64,000 bases of DNA, taken from assembly GCA_001599755.1 (NCBI GenBank), contig BCHX01000003.1:1175015-1239014 (forward strand). The letters run 5' to 3'. Source of the DNA: Gliomastix tumulicola. Its lineage: Eukaryota > Ascomycota > Sordariomycetes > Hypocreales > Bionectriaceae. The notes under the pieces are model-generated. The model searched no databases. It was not told where the DNA came from and worked only from the letters and a program-made list of their open reading frames with translations. Positions 33,021 through 43,024 of the stretch are shown in pieces (within the stretch, counting starts at the first letter, position 1; every line of letters starts with the position of its first letter). Position numbers and translations under genes: made by a program.

Positions 33021-34140
33021 ACGTCTCCTCCCTACCAACGAATGCGACACCCGCCTCGGCTTCGCAGAGACGTTCGAGCGTCTCAAACGAGAAGAGGCCC
33101 CTGGCTGGCAATTCAGCCCTGAGACGTTTGCAGCCTTCCTCGTCATGCCTCTCCATAAAATTGAGAGCTGTCTCAATAGAAATGACGTTGACATTCTGCA
33201 CTACATTCTGGAATCCCTGGCGGATGCAACCAGATACTTCTTGCAGCTGTCACAGGACGCTCCATACCCTGCGGCAGCGCCACAACATGAAGCTGCGCAG
33301 CCGTCTCGGCAAGGCAGCCCCCCGGGCCAAACGGCTTATATAATTCCTTTCGCCTGGAACGGCAACGAAACTGAACGCACCAGGACTGAAAACTGGACGT
33401 GCCACATCTGCGACTGGTTCGACATTAGCACCCCTTCAGGGTCAGTCCTCTGGGCCGTCTTCGGATTAGGCCACAAGGAGTGGAATCTGGTGCCAATGCT
33501 GGTGCCAATGAGGCCCGAACTGCATGATGGCTGGGGGAAAGCCTATCTCGGGCTCCGCCCCGTCGGGACGCTCCCTGTGGAGGAGGGAGCAGATGACCCC
33601 GTCGTCTCCGTTCAGCTACAATGTGTCAGGATGCCGAGAAAGAAGTCGAGCAGGGATGACACGGGGCAGCCGATCTCTCTGAAGACCCTCTCTGTCGACC
33701 TTGCCAGCGAACGGCGAGCGTACGAGCAGGCTGGAGCGGGAGGAGAAAGGGAGGGGGAGCTCGAGGCTGCGTCCGTTCTCTCCCACGCCACAAGCATCGG
33801 GAAGCGCGTCTTTGACGTACCGTCTACAGGCCAGGTCTTCGAGGTCAAGATGTCCCTTTCATCGGTCAAGAAGTTTACCACCGCCCTCGAGATCCACTGG
33901 GCTCTTGTCTCTATGGCTGCGATTTCAGGGGCTGCAGACGCAGCTGAGCATGGATGGCGTGAGCCCCCTCGTGAAGTGCCCGACAGGGCATCACTGGATA
34001 GACAACTCGAGCAGGCTCGCTCAAGGTGGCACGAGCTGACGGATGATGAGGCGACGGAGGACGAGGAGGGCGAAGACGATGAACCAGCCCAAATCTGCCC
34101 CAGATGTCAATACCAAATACCTAGGAACATAGCCAAATAG
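32956..34140 (+). CDS. Unknown protein abutting CHAT gene, weakly HNH-like
   Basis: A 394-codon frame opens 65 bases before the CHAT stop in another frame; the in-frame stop upstream is at 32947. The first ATG (32956) lies inside the CHAT gene; the next useful ATG (33146, MPLHKIESC) would give 331 residues and a 125-base gap. The product has a helical N-terminus, AYIIPFAWN, two Cys pairs (WTCHICDWF), N..ELHDGWGKAYLGLRPVG, a segment resembling LEIHWALVSMAAISGAAD, an acidic stretch and a final CPRC near the C-terminus. The order recalls fungal HNH-nuclease-like proteins (PF13391), with the usual first His replaced by Tyr, so it may be a degenerate copy. This resemblance is a by-eye impression. 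Same strand and contact with CHAT suggest co-transcription, a shared locus, or a former fusion. Start uncertain. Confidence 0.5.
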   Translation: MIIVARIGCQSNGFRSFFSAAERLLPTNECDTRLGFAETFERLKREEAPGWQFSPETFAAFLVMPLHKIESCLNRNDVDILHYILESLADATRYFLQLSQDAPYPAAAPQHEAAQPSRQGSPPGQTAYIIPFAWNGNETERTRTENWTCHICDWFDISTPSGSVLWAVFGLGHKEWNLVPMLVPMRPELHDGWGKAYLGLRPVGTLPVEEGADDPVVSVQLQCVRMPRKKSSRDDTGQPISLKTLSVDLASERRAYEQAGAGGEREGELEAASVLSHATSIGKRVFDVPSTGQVFEVKMSLSSVKKFTTALEIHWALVSMAAISGAADAAEHGWREPPREVPDRASLDRQLEQARSRWHELTDDEATEDEEGEDDEPAQICPRCQYQIPRNIAK

Positions 34141-34406
34141 ACGCTTGAGTTAGGGCCATATAACTTGGGTGACTACTAACGTATGTGGCTCAAGTTCTCC
34201 TTCACTTACACGCCAGTGCATCACCTCTAACACAGTGTCACTGGCCCCACCAAACACTCCCCCACCACGCCAACTGAGGCTCACGCACAGACAATGAAAT
34301 CACCACCAACCCCGCCCCCACCATTAAAAAAAACTCTCTCTGATCCTGTCGTGTCAACCTGATGCTATCGTCAAATAATGTAAAAAGAAATCGCGCAAAA
34401 AATTAA
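34141..34406. other. Intergenic spacer before tRNA-Ala
   Basis: This 266-bp, A-rich spacer includes short A tracts. On the minus strand it lies downstream of the tRNA gene; the run of A residues at 34397-34402 (T on the transcribed strand's product) fits a Pol III terminator. Confidence 0.45.
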
Positions 34407-34501
34407 TGGACGAACGGGGAATTGAACCCCGGACCTCTCCCAGGCCTGCTCCATAGGAGCGAAGATGCTAAGGGAAAATCATACCACTAGACCATTCGCC
34501 C
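34407..34501 (-). tRNA. tRNA-Ala(AGC) with intron
   Basis: The cloverleaf is complete. The acceptor stem GGGCGAA pairs with TTCGTCC and includes the G3-U70 wobble pair, the alanine identity element, with A73 as discriminator. The anticodon stem is TTCCC/GGGAG with loop TTAGCAT, giving anticodon AGC; the T arm is CGGGG-TTCAATT-CCCCG. A 23-nt intron (34465..34443) interrupts the loop after the base 3' of the anticodon, the canonical site. Exon halves are 36 nt each, for a 72-nt mature tRNA. No CCA is encoded, as usual in eukaryotes. Confidence 0.95.
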
Positions 34502-35474
34502 GTGAGTTGTGACAGGACCTGCTCTATTTGTCAATAGTAAGGTTTGGGGGCTGATGGCTGGCCAACTTCACGGTGGCGGGAGAGAAAACGTTCCATGCTC
34601 CACCGTCGTAGTTACTTCTCATTTGCACGATTTCATGACCGTGAGGAGCGCTCGGCGGCTTGACACCGCGTTTTCAAGTTGTTGGGGAGTGATGAGCTTC
34701 CTCTGAGCCCTGTCATTACACGCCGTGGGTTCTCATGGATCACATTTAAAGGCCACAGTGCTCTACGGGACCATGGCAACAAATCACTGCGGGCTTGGGG
34801 AGACGGACCAACACCACGATGCGACCTGGGGGAATCGATCCAACAGATCACAGCGAGCTTTAAGGGACAGATCAAGATCACGAGGGGACCTGGGGGAACA
34901 GACCAGTAGATCATGGATTGACCAACCGATCTCGCTAAGGCTCATAGGACATTGGTTCCGAGCGACAGACACGCATCGACCGCCCAAGAGGTGTTAGAAA
35001 GCAATGAACTGTATCACGACTGGCTTCCTTGTCATTGGAGTGCCGTTACTGGTGGAAAAAGGCATGGGTGCATACTACGATGCAGGCCAGTGTCACGTCC
35101 AGCGCCATGAATAATTTTGTTTACTACGTAATAAGATCTCCTCAGGTTCCATGATCTACGTCAACCTCAGCGCCGACATAGACTAGTTACGAGCGTAAGT
35201 ATAAGTAATTCATCAGATTCGCTTAGCAGTACTAGACGACTGAACCTAGCATAGAGTAAAGGAAAACTTGAGCCACCTACACAGCCAATATGTAGTGTCC
35301 AATGTTCAAGTACTTATTCGACCACTTCACTGATAGGACATGCTCAGTCTGTAGTACTTCAGGTTTGGTATTAATAACTCCCCGCTCTTCGAGTCTTGAA
35401 GTATATCCATGTGCGTACATGTGTAGTTCCTACCCGTAGCTCTAATGATAAAGACCAACCAAAACACCGCTCTA
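34502..35474. other. Intergenic region right of the tRNA
   Basis: No supported gene is seen. Two weakly similar blocks (GACCTGGGGGAA, near 34821 and 34887) hint at an old short duplication. It lies between the accessory island and the conserved lipase gene. Confidence 0.4.
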
Positions 35475-38400
35475 TCATGACTTCTCGGCACCCTTGGCGG
35501 GCGATGGACTCGTCTTCGTCTTGCCCTTGCCTACAATCTTCTCCGTCCAGTTCCAGTCTTTGCCCAGGCTGCTGCCGCTGCTGGCCCTATCCGCCTTCGA
35601 CTTGCCGCCGTCGGCCTTACCGTCGTTGGAGAAGTCGACGTCGCTCTCGTACTCGCTGTCCTGCCAGTCCCTGTCGCTCCACGACATCGAGTCAACCCTG
35701 TCCCCTAGCTTGATGCGCTCCGGGCCCTCGTTCTGGGACTGCGATGACGGCAGGTCTGGTACATCGTCCATGGCCTCCCGGGTCTCGCTCTCGGACCGCG
35801 GGCCAGCCTCGTCCGGGTGCACACTGCCCGGGCGTGAGGGGACATTTGACGACGGGTCAGCCTTGGTCTCGCCGCCGTGCTCGTCAGGGGGCTGGTTGAT
35901 ATCCCGCGCCCGCTCGCCCAGGTACTCGTCGTCGGTGCGCATGCGCGCCACGGCCGAGTCGCTGAAGTGCGCGTCCACGATGTGCTTGACCACCGGCCAG
36001 CCATACGCGTTGGCAAACATGCGGCGGACAAAGATGTTGTTGTGGGCGTCCGGCTCCAGCTTGACGAGAACCTTGCGCCACGAGAGATCCCGGTGGTAGC
36101 CGCGGGCGATCTTCTCCTCGACACGCATGCTCGAGACATCGACCACCTCCTCAGGCTCCGCGTCATCACCTCGCTGCTCAGAAGGAGCGTCCTCGGGTTT
36201 GGGCGAGGTTTGAGACGTTGACGACGTCTGCGACGAGGAGCCGCTGCCCACCCTGGGGAACGTTCTTCTCCGCAGTATCGGTGAAGTGCGTCGCTTCATC
36301 GGCGGTGAGGGGATATCTGTGGGGTGATACACGCGGTCGTGGAAGATGGTCCGCGGCCGTTTCGAGGGGTCGATGAGATAGGGTACGTCAGGCATGTGCG
36401 GGTTGAGCAGGTCGCCTGCCGACTCGAAAAAGGACGTCCTCGGCGGCGCGTTCACGCCGCCCATCTCTTCGTCGAATTCCTGGCCAGCAGTCACCTTGTT
36501 AGGCCGCCCAGGCTCCAAGTCCGTCATCGAGGTGGTCGAGCTCGATCCCTCATCGGTCTGTAATGTCTGGCTCATATCGTAGATCTTCTTCTGCTTCTGC
36601 GTAACCACCTGCGGCTTGGGCGGATCGTTGCTCTTGAAGAGGTTGAAGAACCCGGAGAACGGACCGCCGACGCCAGCATTTGACTGGCCGTCCTCGGAGC
36701 TGCCTTCAATGTACGGCGTCGTAACGGAGCTAATGCTTGCCCTCTCGTCCACCTCGACAGCATCCGCTGACGGTTGGGGGACCTGCGTCAAGTTCCCTCG
36801 AGGAGTTGTTGCGCCAGAGTCAGTAGTCTGCTCCTCGCCCGCTTGAAGCCGCTGTCTCTGCCGCGAGTTGACCATATTAGTTCCTGTAAGTTCGGCCCAT
36901 CCAAAGCCGACCACGGTTTCGACAAGGCCAGCATCTCGTCTAGCCTTCTCCACGCGCCCAAGGCCGTGCCAGTCAAGGAAGAGAAGACAGCTCGTTCGTA
37001 GAGGGACGATGCCGTCGTTGACCACATTCGAGTAGACTGTCCTGTTTCTGAACTTCTTGAGGGCGGTGTGAGCTGGGCCAGTGGGAAGGATCCGGAGTAA
37101 GGGCTTTGACTCCGGCTGAGACTCGCCGTAGACCTTCTTGTGCGCTGTCTCACCGAGGTTGCCGACGATGGCACCCCATCCACTCCTCGCGATCGTCGGT
37201 GTCCTCCAAGCCAATCCCAGATCCTTGCCTGTCCTGCCCACCAGCCCGAAGTCAAGGGCAAACTTGACGTACATGGGGTTCTCGTTACTGAGTCCGAGGA
37301 ATGGCGTGGCAAGGGTGATGAAGTTGATAGGCTGGATGAGGTCGAAGAACTGGGGCGAGTGTTTCTGGATATAAGCAACTGCATACGTCTGTACCAAGCC
37401 ACCTAGCGAGTGCGCAATGAAGCTGATACTCGTGACCTTGTACGGCCGATCCTGTGTCGCGTGATGGTCTCTATGCCACCCGGTATGTACGGTGCTGTGC
37501 TTGTGTGCCGGGCTGGACTCGTTGGAGTTCTTGCCAGCGTGAGCAGTATGCTGCGCCATGTCCTTACCCAGGGGCAGATATGGCTGGTCAGGGTAGGTCA
37601 AGGATAGCACATATCGAGCTAGCCTCTTCCCAAGGTATTTGATTCCACGCTCGGTCTTTGTGGCGTTCCCGGAGTACCCTCGCACAATGACCTCTTCGTC
37701 GTCCTCCTCCTCGTCAGCAGCCGGTGCCGCAACTTCTGACCCGTTCGGCTTCGCGTCCTCTTGGGTTCCAGCGGCGTCTTTCGTTGATTCGGAACCGTCT
37801 TTTGTAGCTTCGTTGGGCTCTGATGATGATCTTGACGTCGATGTCGCGCTCTTACTGCTAGGCCGTCCTCTAGAAGCCTGCTCCCGAGCTCGTCTTGCCT
37901 TGGCGTCAATCTTAGCCTGTCTAACCGCGGCATCTATGCTCTCCTTCATGAACAGCATGTCCGCCCCGAGATTGCTGTGCAGCCCGTGCGTCAGGATCAC
38001 AAGGTGCACCTTCTTCTGCTTCCGCGTCACGCGCCTCTTCTCCTCCGTCTCCTTATCCCCCGTCTTGACGGTGCTCTCGACCGGCTTATCGGCGCCCGGG
38101 CGGCCCTTAACCCTCTCGTCGCCGGCATCATCCCACTCGGGCAATCTCGGCGTGTTCCACAGCGTCGCCGTGTCCTCGACCTTAACCCGGACCGCCCTTG
38201 AGAAGATGCCCTTTATCTGCGCGGGGTGGTGCCCGTCCTTGGCGCCGACGCTCTGCTGGTGGTCGCTCAGCTGGCCCGGCTGCGGCACCTGGCTCTGCCC
38301 CGAGATGACAGGCAGACTGCCACTAACACCGCCGAGGTGCAGCGACTTGCGGTCCCGCGCGACGAGCACCTCGTACGCGACCGCCACCGACGTCGAGAAG

Positions 38401-38828
38401 ATGACCTGCGACGACACCTCTATAACCCAGCTCGCGCTCTGCACCGGCTGGCCCCTGTCACCACCACCACCACTAAAGTCCCCCCCGCCGGCGGCCGTCC
38501 CCGCGCTCTGCCGTATGTCGTCCGGCACGACCAGCTCGCACTCCCACGACCCGCCGGCCTTGAGCATGGGCTCGAACTCAGGCACGCCGTACCGCCGCGG
38601 GTTCGGGAACTTCTCGTTCGGGTTGAAGCCGGCCGGGTATGCGGCGACGGAGAGCGTGTAGGGCCCGTGGACGAAGGCGGCGCGCAGGGCGATGGCGCAC
38701 GTGTTGCGGATGCGGACGTGCAGCTTCTCGGGCGACGGGAGGATGCGGTCCTGCGAGGGCGTGTAGGTCACCGTGTAGCGGACGACCTCGCCAATCTTGA
38801 CGCTGCCGGCCTGGTGGAGGAGCAGCAT
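35475..38828 (-). CDS. ROG1-like DUF676 lipase/serine esterase
   Basis: A single exon gives 1117 residues. The N-terminus is a beta-rich domain seen in fungal ROG1-like proteins (MLLLHQAGSVKIGEVVRYTV). The DUF676 alpha/beta hydrolase follows with LVILTHGLHSN (oxyanion/His-Gly start), the nucleophile elbow FIAHSLGGLV with Ser474, and INFITLATPFLG after it; a later Asp/His pair would complete the triad (VVNDGIVPLRTS and HGL segments). A disordered, Ala/Ser/Lys-rich insert splits the hydrolase between the HG motif and the nucleophile, and the C-terminal third is long, acidic and disordered. Yeast relatives (Rog1, Lpl1 group) act as mono- or diacylglycerol lipases or phospholipases on lipid droplets. 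An AG microsatellite sits just before the start codon. Confidence 0.88.
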   Translation of the reverse strand: MLLLHQAGSVKIGEVVRYTVTYTPSQDRILPSPEKLHVRIRNTCAIALRAAFVHGPYTLSVAAYPAGFNPNEKFPNPRRYGVPEFEPMLKAGGSWECELVVPDDIRQSAGTAAGGGDFSGGGGDRGQPVQSASWVIEVSSQVIFSTSVAVAYEVLVARDRKSLHLGGVSGSLPVISGQSQVPQPGQLSDHQQSVGAKDGHHPAQIKGIFSRAVRVKVEDTATLWNTPRLPEWDDAGDERVKGRPGADKPVESTVKTGDKETEEKRRVTRKQKKVHLVILTHGLHSNLGADMLFMKESIDAAVRQAKIDAKARRAREQASRGRPSSKSATSTSRSSSEPNEATKDGSESTKDAAGTQEDAKPNGSEVAAPAADEEEDDEEVIVRGYSGNATKTERGIKYLGKRLARYVLSLTYPDQPYLPLGKDMAQHTAHAGKNSNESSPAHKHSTVHTGWHRDHHATQDRPYKVTSISFIAHSLGGLVQTYAVAYIQKHSPQFFDLIQPINFITLATPFLGLSNENPMYVKFALDFGLVGRTGKDLGLAWRTPTIARSGWGAIVGNLGETAHKKVYGESQPESKPLLRILPTGPAHTALKKFRNRTVYSNVVNDGIVPLRTSCLLFLDWHGLGRVEKARRDAGLVETVVGFGWAELTGTNMVNSRQRQRLQAGEEQTTDSGATTPRGNLTQVPQPSADAVEVDERASISSVTTPYIEGSSEDGQSNAGVGGPFSGFFNLFKSNDPPKPQVVTQKQKKIYDMSQTLQTDEGSSSTTSMTDLEPGRPNKVTAGQEFDEEMGGVNAPPRTSFFESAGDLLNPHMPDVPYLIDPSKRPRTIFHDRVYHPTDIPSPPMKRRTSPILRRRTFPRVGSGSSSQTSSTSQTSPKPEDAPSEQRGDDAEPEEVVDVSSMRVEEKIARGYHRDLSWRKVLVKLEPDAHNNIFVRRMFANAYGWPVVKHIVDAHFSDSAVARMRTDDEYLGERARDINQPPDEHGGETKADPSSNVPSRPGSVHPDEAGPRSESETREAMDDVPDLPSSQSQNEGPERIKLGDRVDSMSWSDRDWQDSEYESDVDFSNDGKADGGKSKADRASSGSSLGKDWNWTEKIVGKGKTKTSPSPAKGAEKS

Positions 38829-38838
38829 GGCGGGCTGA

Positions 38839-38870
<32 letters not shown>

Positions 38871-40027
38871 AGGGAGGGAGGAGGGTCTGTGTGTTTGTTT
38901 CGGTGTCGTGGGTTGGATGTCGTCTTCGGACTCGGACGGGGTGGTATATTATCAGGCGGTCCGCAATGTAGCGGTGACTGGTTTGCGCCCAGTTGAAGCG
39001 AGATCCGACTGCGAACGACGGATTATGGCATTTCTCAGGTCGTCATGCTGCTCGACGGCATAAAGGGGGGAGGGGAGCAGGAGAGATGCCCGGGCAAGGG
39101 GTGGGCTGCATGAAATTACAAATGGTGATGTCGAAGAAAGAAAGCCCGTGAAGGTGGTCGCGCGCCCACTACCCAAGTTAGGCCAGTCAGATTAGATGGG
39201 CAAACAGGTACCCTTACTCATGCTTCAGTACCTACCACCACGCAGACGCAACAAACCGAAAAAGCACAGCCTCCCTGCCAGCGCAACCCGCTAAGATAGA
39301 TGCTAGGGGACCTTGGTCAAGCACGACAAATGCTAGTCAGAATATGAGTCAGGCTCGTAGGAAGTATAGTCGGCACTGGTTGGATTCGCTTTCGCGAAGT
39401 GCCGTTGTGCAACCTGTGAAGGCCTCCAGCGGGCGGACAGCATCATAGTGGGGTTGAAACGGTGGGGATCATGGCGCTGACTATCTTAGCCCATCAACCC
39501 ACTAACGATGAGAACCCGTGGCCGGCGCTTCTGAAACTCCAGTGGCTTTGATCGCTGGAAAACGGCCGTCATGGTCGGCGCCTTGGTCCCTCCCGATCCC
39601 GATTTCCCGCCACAACACGCCCGAGAGCCCGTTATCGCCATCGGGTAGCATACCCTGGAGTAGGACTGCAACGCGTCAAGCAACATTGATACTGCAACAA
39701 AGATACGAATATATTTAACAGAGGATCGAGGATCTATGATCGATCGGAAACATCCCCTAAACTCTTGCAGTCATATAAAAAAGTAAGAGGTTTATAAAGT
39801 AGTTATACCCTGCTTGCTGTCTTGTCGTCCCGTCATCAAAGGTGGCCGAATATCACATGGATCAATCTAGGTTCCTGGCCTACCTCGCACTCTCGTAGCA
39901 AATCATCCAAGAAAAAAGTCATGACTCCAACAGTGCCGGAGCGAGCGTGCCAAAGAATCAAATGTGAAGCAAATAAAGGGGGAAACAAACGGACAACCAT
40001 CCGCCATGCACCACGTCCGCCGCCGCC
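38829..40027. other. Intergenic region of 1.2 kb
   Basis: Left part is the lipase promoter with an AG/GGGA repeat; right part is the 3' region of the RBR ligase gene. The middle, near 39280-39790, is AT-richer with no coding signal. Confidence 0.45.
38838..38884. repeat. (AG)n-(GGGA)n purine repeat in lipase leader
   Basis: An uninterrupted purine tract of AG then GGGA units starts 10 bases before the lipase ATG, so it reads as a CT-rich leader on the gene's strand, common in fungal promoters. Confidence 0.85.
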
Positions 40028-43024
40028 TCAGCTCTGCACGCTCTCCTCATCCTCATAAGTTCCATTTGGGTCAACAAAGTTCCTCCACTCGAAGACGCGG
40101 TTGACACCACCGGGCGGCCCGTCCAGACCGGCCAGAGTCGACGACCTTGGCACGCTGTCACTGTCCCTCCGGCGTCTTCCGTCAAGATCTGGCGAGCCGT
40201 AGGGCCCCTTGTCGCCCATGTAGCCCGGTGGAGGCGGAGGAGGGTACGTGGCGCCGCCGTAGGCTTGGCTTCCAAACGACGGAGGGTGCATCGGCCCCAT
40301 CATCATCGGGCCGCGCTGCGGAGGAGGCATGTTCATCGGCATAGGCATAGGCATGGGCATCGAGCCCGGGTGAGGGGGGCCACCCATGGGCATCGGTGGC
40401 GGCGGCCCCATGTGCGGACTCATGTTGTGATGCTGAGGACTCATGTGAGTCGGCGGCCCCATGGGCATATCCCTGCCGGGGGTGTTGTATCGGGTCTCTG
40501 ACAGCCTGTTCGCCAGGCGCCTCTCCATTGACCTGCTCCTCTCTCCCTTGGAGCCGCGGGAAGCCCTGGCCCTGTGAACTTCGGTGACGTAGCTTCCCCT
40601 CTCATGATATTTGGTAGGAGTCTCGTACTTGCTGGCGGTCTCGTACTTGCTGGCCGATTCATACTTCCTAGTCGACGGATAAGTCTGCTCCCTCTCGAAT
40701 GACCTCCCGATGGGTGGCTCCGGAGCCGGCGGCAGAGTAGTCCGGCCACTGCCGCGTCTACGATGCTCATGGTGCTCGCTAGCAGCACGCCCACCAGAGA
40801 TACCCAGGCCGACACCTTCGCCCAGCATGTCATCGTCTTCATCGTCCTCGGAGGACTCGGAACCAGACAGAGACATCTCATACTGCAGGCGTCGAGCCAG
40901 GTCTTCGTCCTGCTCTTCCTGCTGCTTGGATCGGTAATACCTTGGCTCCTCACGATTCCGGCTTCTAGGTCGCGCAGACGATCGGGGCAGAGGTTCAGTG
41001 CCACTGCGGTACAATCTCGGCACTGGTGGGCCGTCTCCGTCAAAGACATCGGCCGGATTCGACCTCTCGGCATAGTAGCCACCCAGATTGTCGTCCGTTT
41101 CGAAGTTAAACCACTCACAGTCGCAGTTGCGCCACTTGACACCACACGCCATACAGAACTGCGCTCCGCATCGGCTATAGAAGAGTCAGTCTTGGTTCAG
41201 GAACTAGGACGAGTCGACAAAGCGCGTCGGGATGTGTACGAACCATGTCATATGATTGCAGCCCTCTTTCCTCTCAACCACATGATTGCACGAATGGCAG
41301 CGCTGCCACCCAAATTCCTTGGCTTGCTTGAGAATCTTCTGGGTCTCCTCATCCCGAGGACAGTCGGGCGACGTGTGCCACTTCGAATGGCAGCTGACAC
41401 ACATTTTTTTTTTGCAGTTACCACAGTGCGCACTTTGACGGTGCCCGTCCTGCTTGAAGAGCGAGGGGCTGATCCATGCGCCACACTTCTTCGAGGGGCA
41501 GTAGACCGGATTCGTAGTCCTGAACTCGGCCCTCTTACGATTCCATCCCCTCTTAAACTTCTCATCGAAGAGAGGGTCCGCGTGCTTCAACGAGATGGCC
41601 TGGGCGCAGCACTTGGGAGGCATGCTCTGCGCATCCTTGGTGGACAGCACGAAGATTTTCTTGAGACACGACTGGCACATGCGGTGGCCGCACTTCAGTT
41701 TGGGGGCTTTGACTTGAGATTTGTTCTCCATACAAGCCACGCACTCGACACTAAGTCTGTGTTAGTATATTGAACGGGCTAAACTCGCTTTGACTAGGAA
41801 GGATGGATGGGTGCTGGGGTGACTGACGATTTGATGACCTTTTCTTTGCCATGGTCCTTCGATCTCCCCTTCTCGGGACTCGTTCTGTGGCCGCTGCTGT
41901 TGGGAATGAGACCCTCGAGAACATTGGTAGGCCTGCGATGGGACGACGATCGAGTGCTGGCGCGACTGGAGGGAGTCATGTTGCGGCTCCGAGTTGGCAT
42001 GGGCTCGTGGTGGATCACGTTCTTGCCACGCTTCGGGGGGCTGGGGGCTGAGGGTCAGTAAACTTGACAGGTCAACCGTAACGGTGAAAACGAACCGTTT
42101 AGTAGACACAGGCGGGCGAGTTTCACCCCGGATGCTGGACACTCGAGAGCGAGATGTTCTGGGCGAAGGCGTTGCCGAGACCTCGCGGCGGCGGGGCGGA
42201 GCCTCAATCATTCTCGGCTGCGGGGTCCCCTCAATGGCTCTCCGCCTGAGGTGCGCGCCTTTGCTGGTAGGTGATGGGGGGACAGAGGACTCCTCCTCGA
42301 TCTCGACCTCGTCCTCCTCGCTCGAGGAAGTCGGCGGTCCTTGGTAGCGCCGGCGGGAATTCGGGGGTTCTGCACTGGGAGGCTCAGGTGCCCTCTCTGG
42401 CCGCGGCCTCCCCCTCCTCCTCGATATGGAGGCCTCGTCATCGGCCTCTTCTTCGTCTTGCTCCTCGTCCTCGTCTGTCTCGTCGTCCTCGCTGCTCTCT
42501 TCATCCTCGCTTTCCGACCCGTCCGAGCTCGTGATGGGATCCGGGCTCGCCATGCGTGGAGGGTCGTCCTCGTAGAGCGGGGCCGAGTCACGCCTCATAT
42601 ACCGCCGGCTCTCGTACGAAGAGCCGCCGTGGCCTGCAGAGTATCGGCGCGGAGGATAAACGGCGGGATCATCGCCTGCAGCGTAGGCTCTCGGGTCGGA
42701 CGGCCTCCTCCTGCTGTTGCTGCTGCTGCTGTTGTAGGGCATGGTCGAGGACCGGGCGATGGGCTTCGTGGACGGGGGCATGGTGGCGGCGGCGGCGGCG
42801 GCGGCGGCAGCGGCCTCGATGGAGGGGAATCTTCCCTGGGTGGACGACCTGGGGGTCAACCCCTCCGATCTTTGTACTGAACGTCTGTGTTCGCGCGAGG
42901 GGGAACGGGAGGAGGAGGCTTCGTCCAGGGGAGGAGGAGCAGGAGCGGGGGGGTACGGCTTGGGCTGGTGGTGGTGGTGGTGTCGTCGTCGCCGCCCGGA
43001 CTCGTCGTCGCGGTTCCCTCCCAT
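40028..43024 (-). CDS. RBR-type (RING-IBR-RING2) E3 ubiquitin ligase
   Basis: Four exons (43024..42096, 42040..41828, 41756..41244, 41174..40028) give 933 residues. The first 380 residues are disordered: a His run, Pro-rich stretch, polyalanine, an acidic block and Ser/Arg-rich parts. RING1 begins CVAC at 386-389 with CGHRMCQSC; the IBR follows (CPSKKCGAW, CGNCKKKMCVSCH); RING2 has CHSC, the catalytic Cys547 in EGCNHM with His549, then CRCGAQFCMACG completed across the last intron. RBR enzymes carry ubiquitin as a thioester on that Cys before transfer. The C-terminal tail is Pro/Met/Gly-rich with KYE-x repeats (KYESASKYETASKYETPTKY). Intron 1 has an unusual GTTCGT donor, chosen because it yields TKRPPKRGKN and an open exon 2 frame; the in-frame alternative is rejected below. 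Substrate unknown. Confidence 0.87.
42783..42816 (-). repeat. GCC/GGC run encoding polyalanine
   Basis: A trinucleotide run inside exon 1 of the RBR gene encodes about ten Ala residues. It is prone to length change between isolates. Confidence 0.8.

Noticed and set aside
34407..34501. tRNA-Pro
   Set aside because: The arms look proline-like at first sight, but the loop reads TTAGCAT with anticodon AGC, and the acceptor has the G3-U70 pair and A73 of alanine.
41762..42096. Alternative in-frame reading of the RBR exon 1 to a stop before RING1
   Set aside because: It would yield an RBR-less protein; the GTTCGT donor followed by the GTCAGT donor joins cleanly to the RING1 exon.
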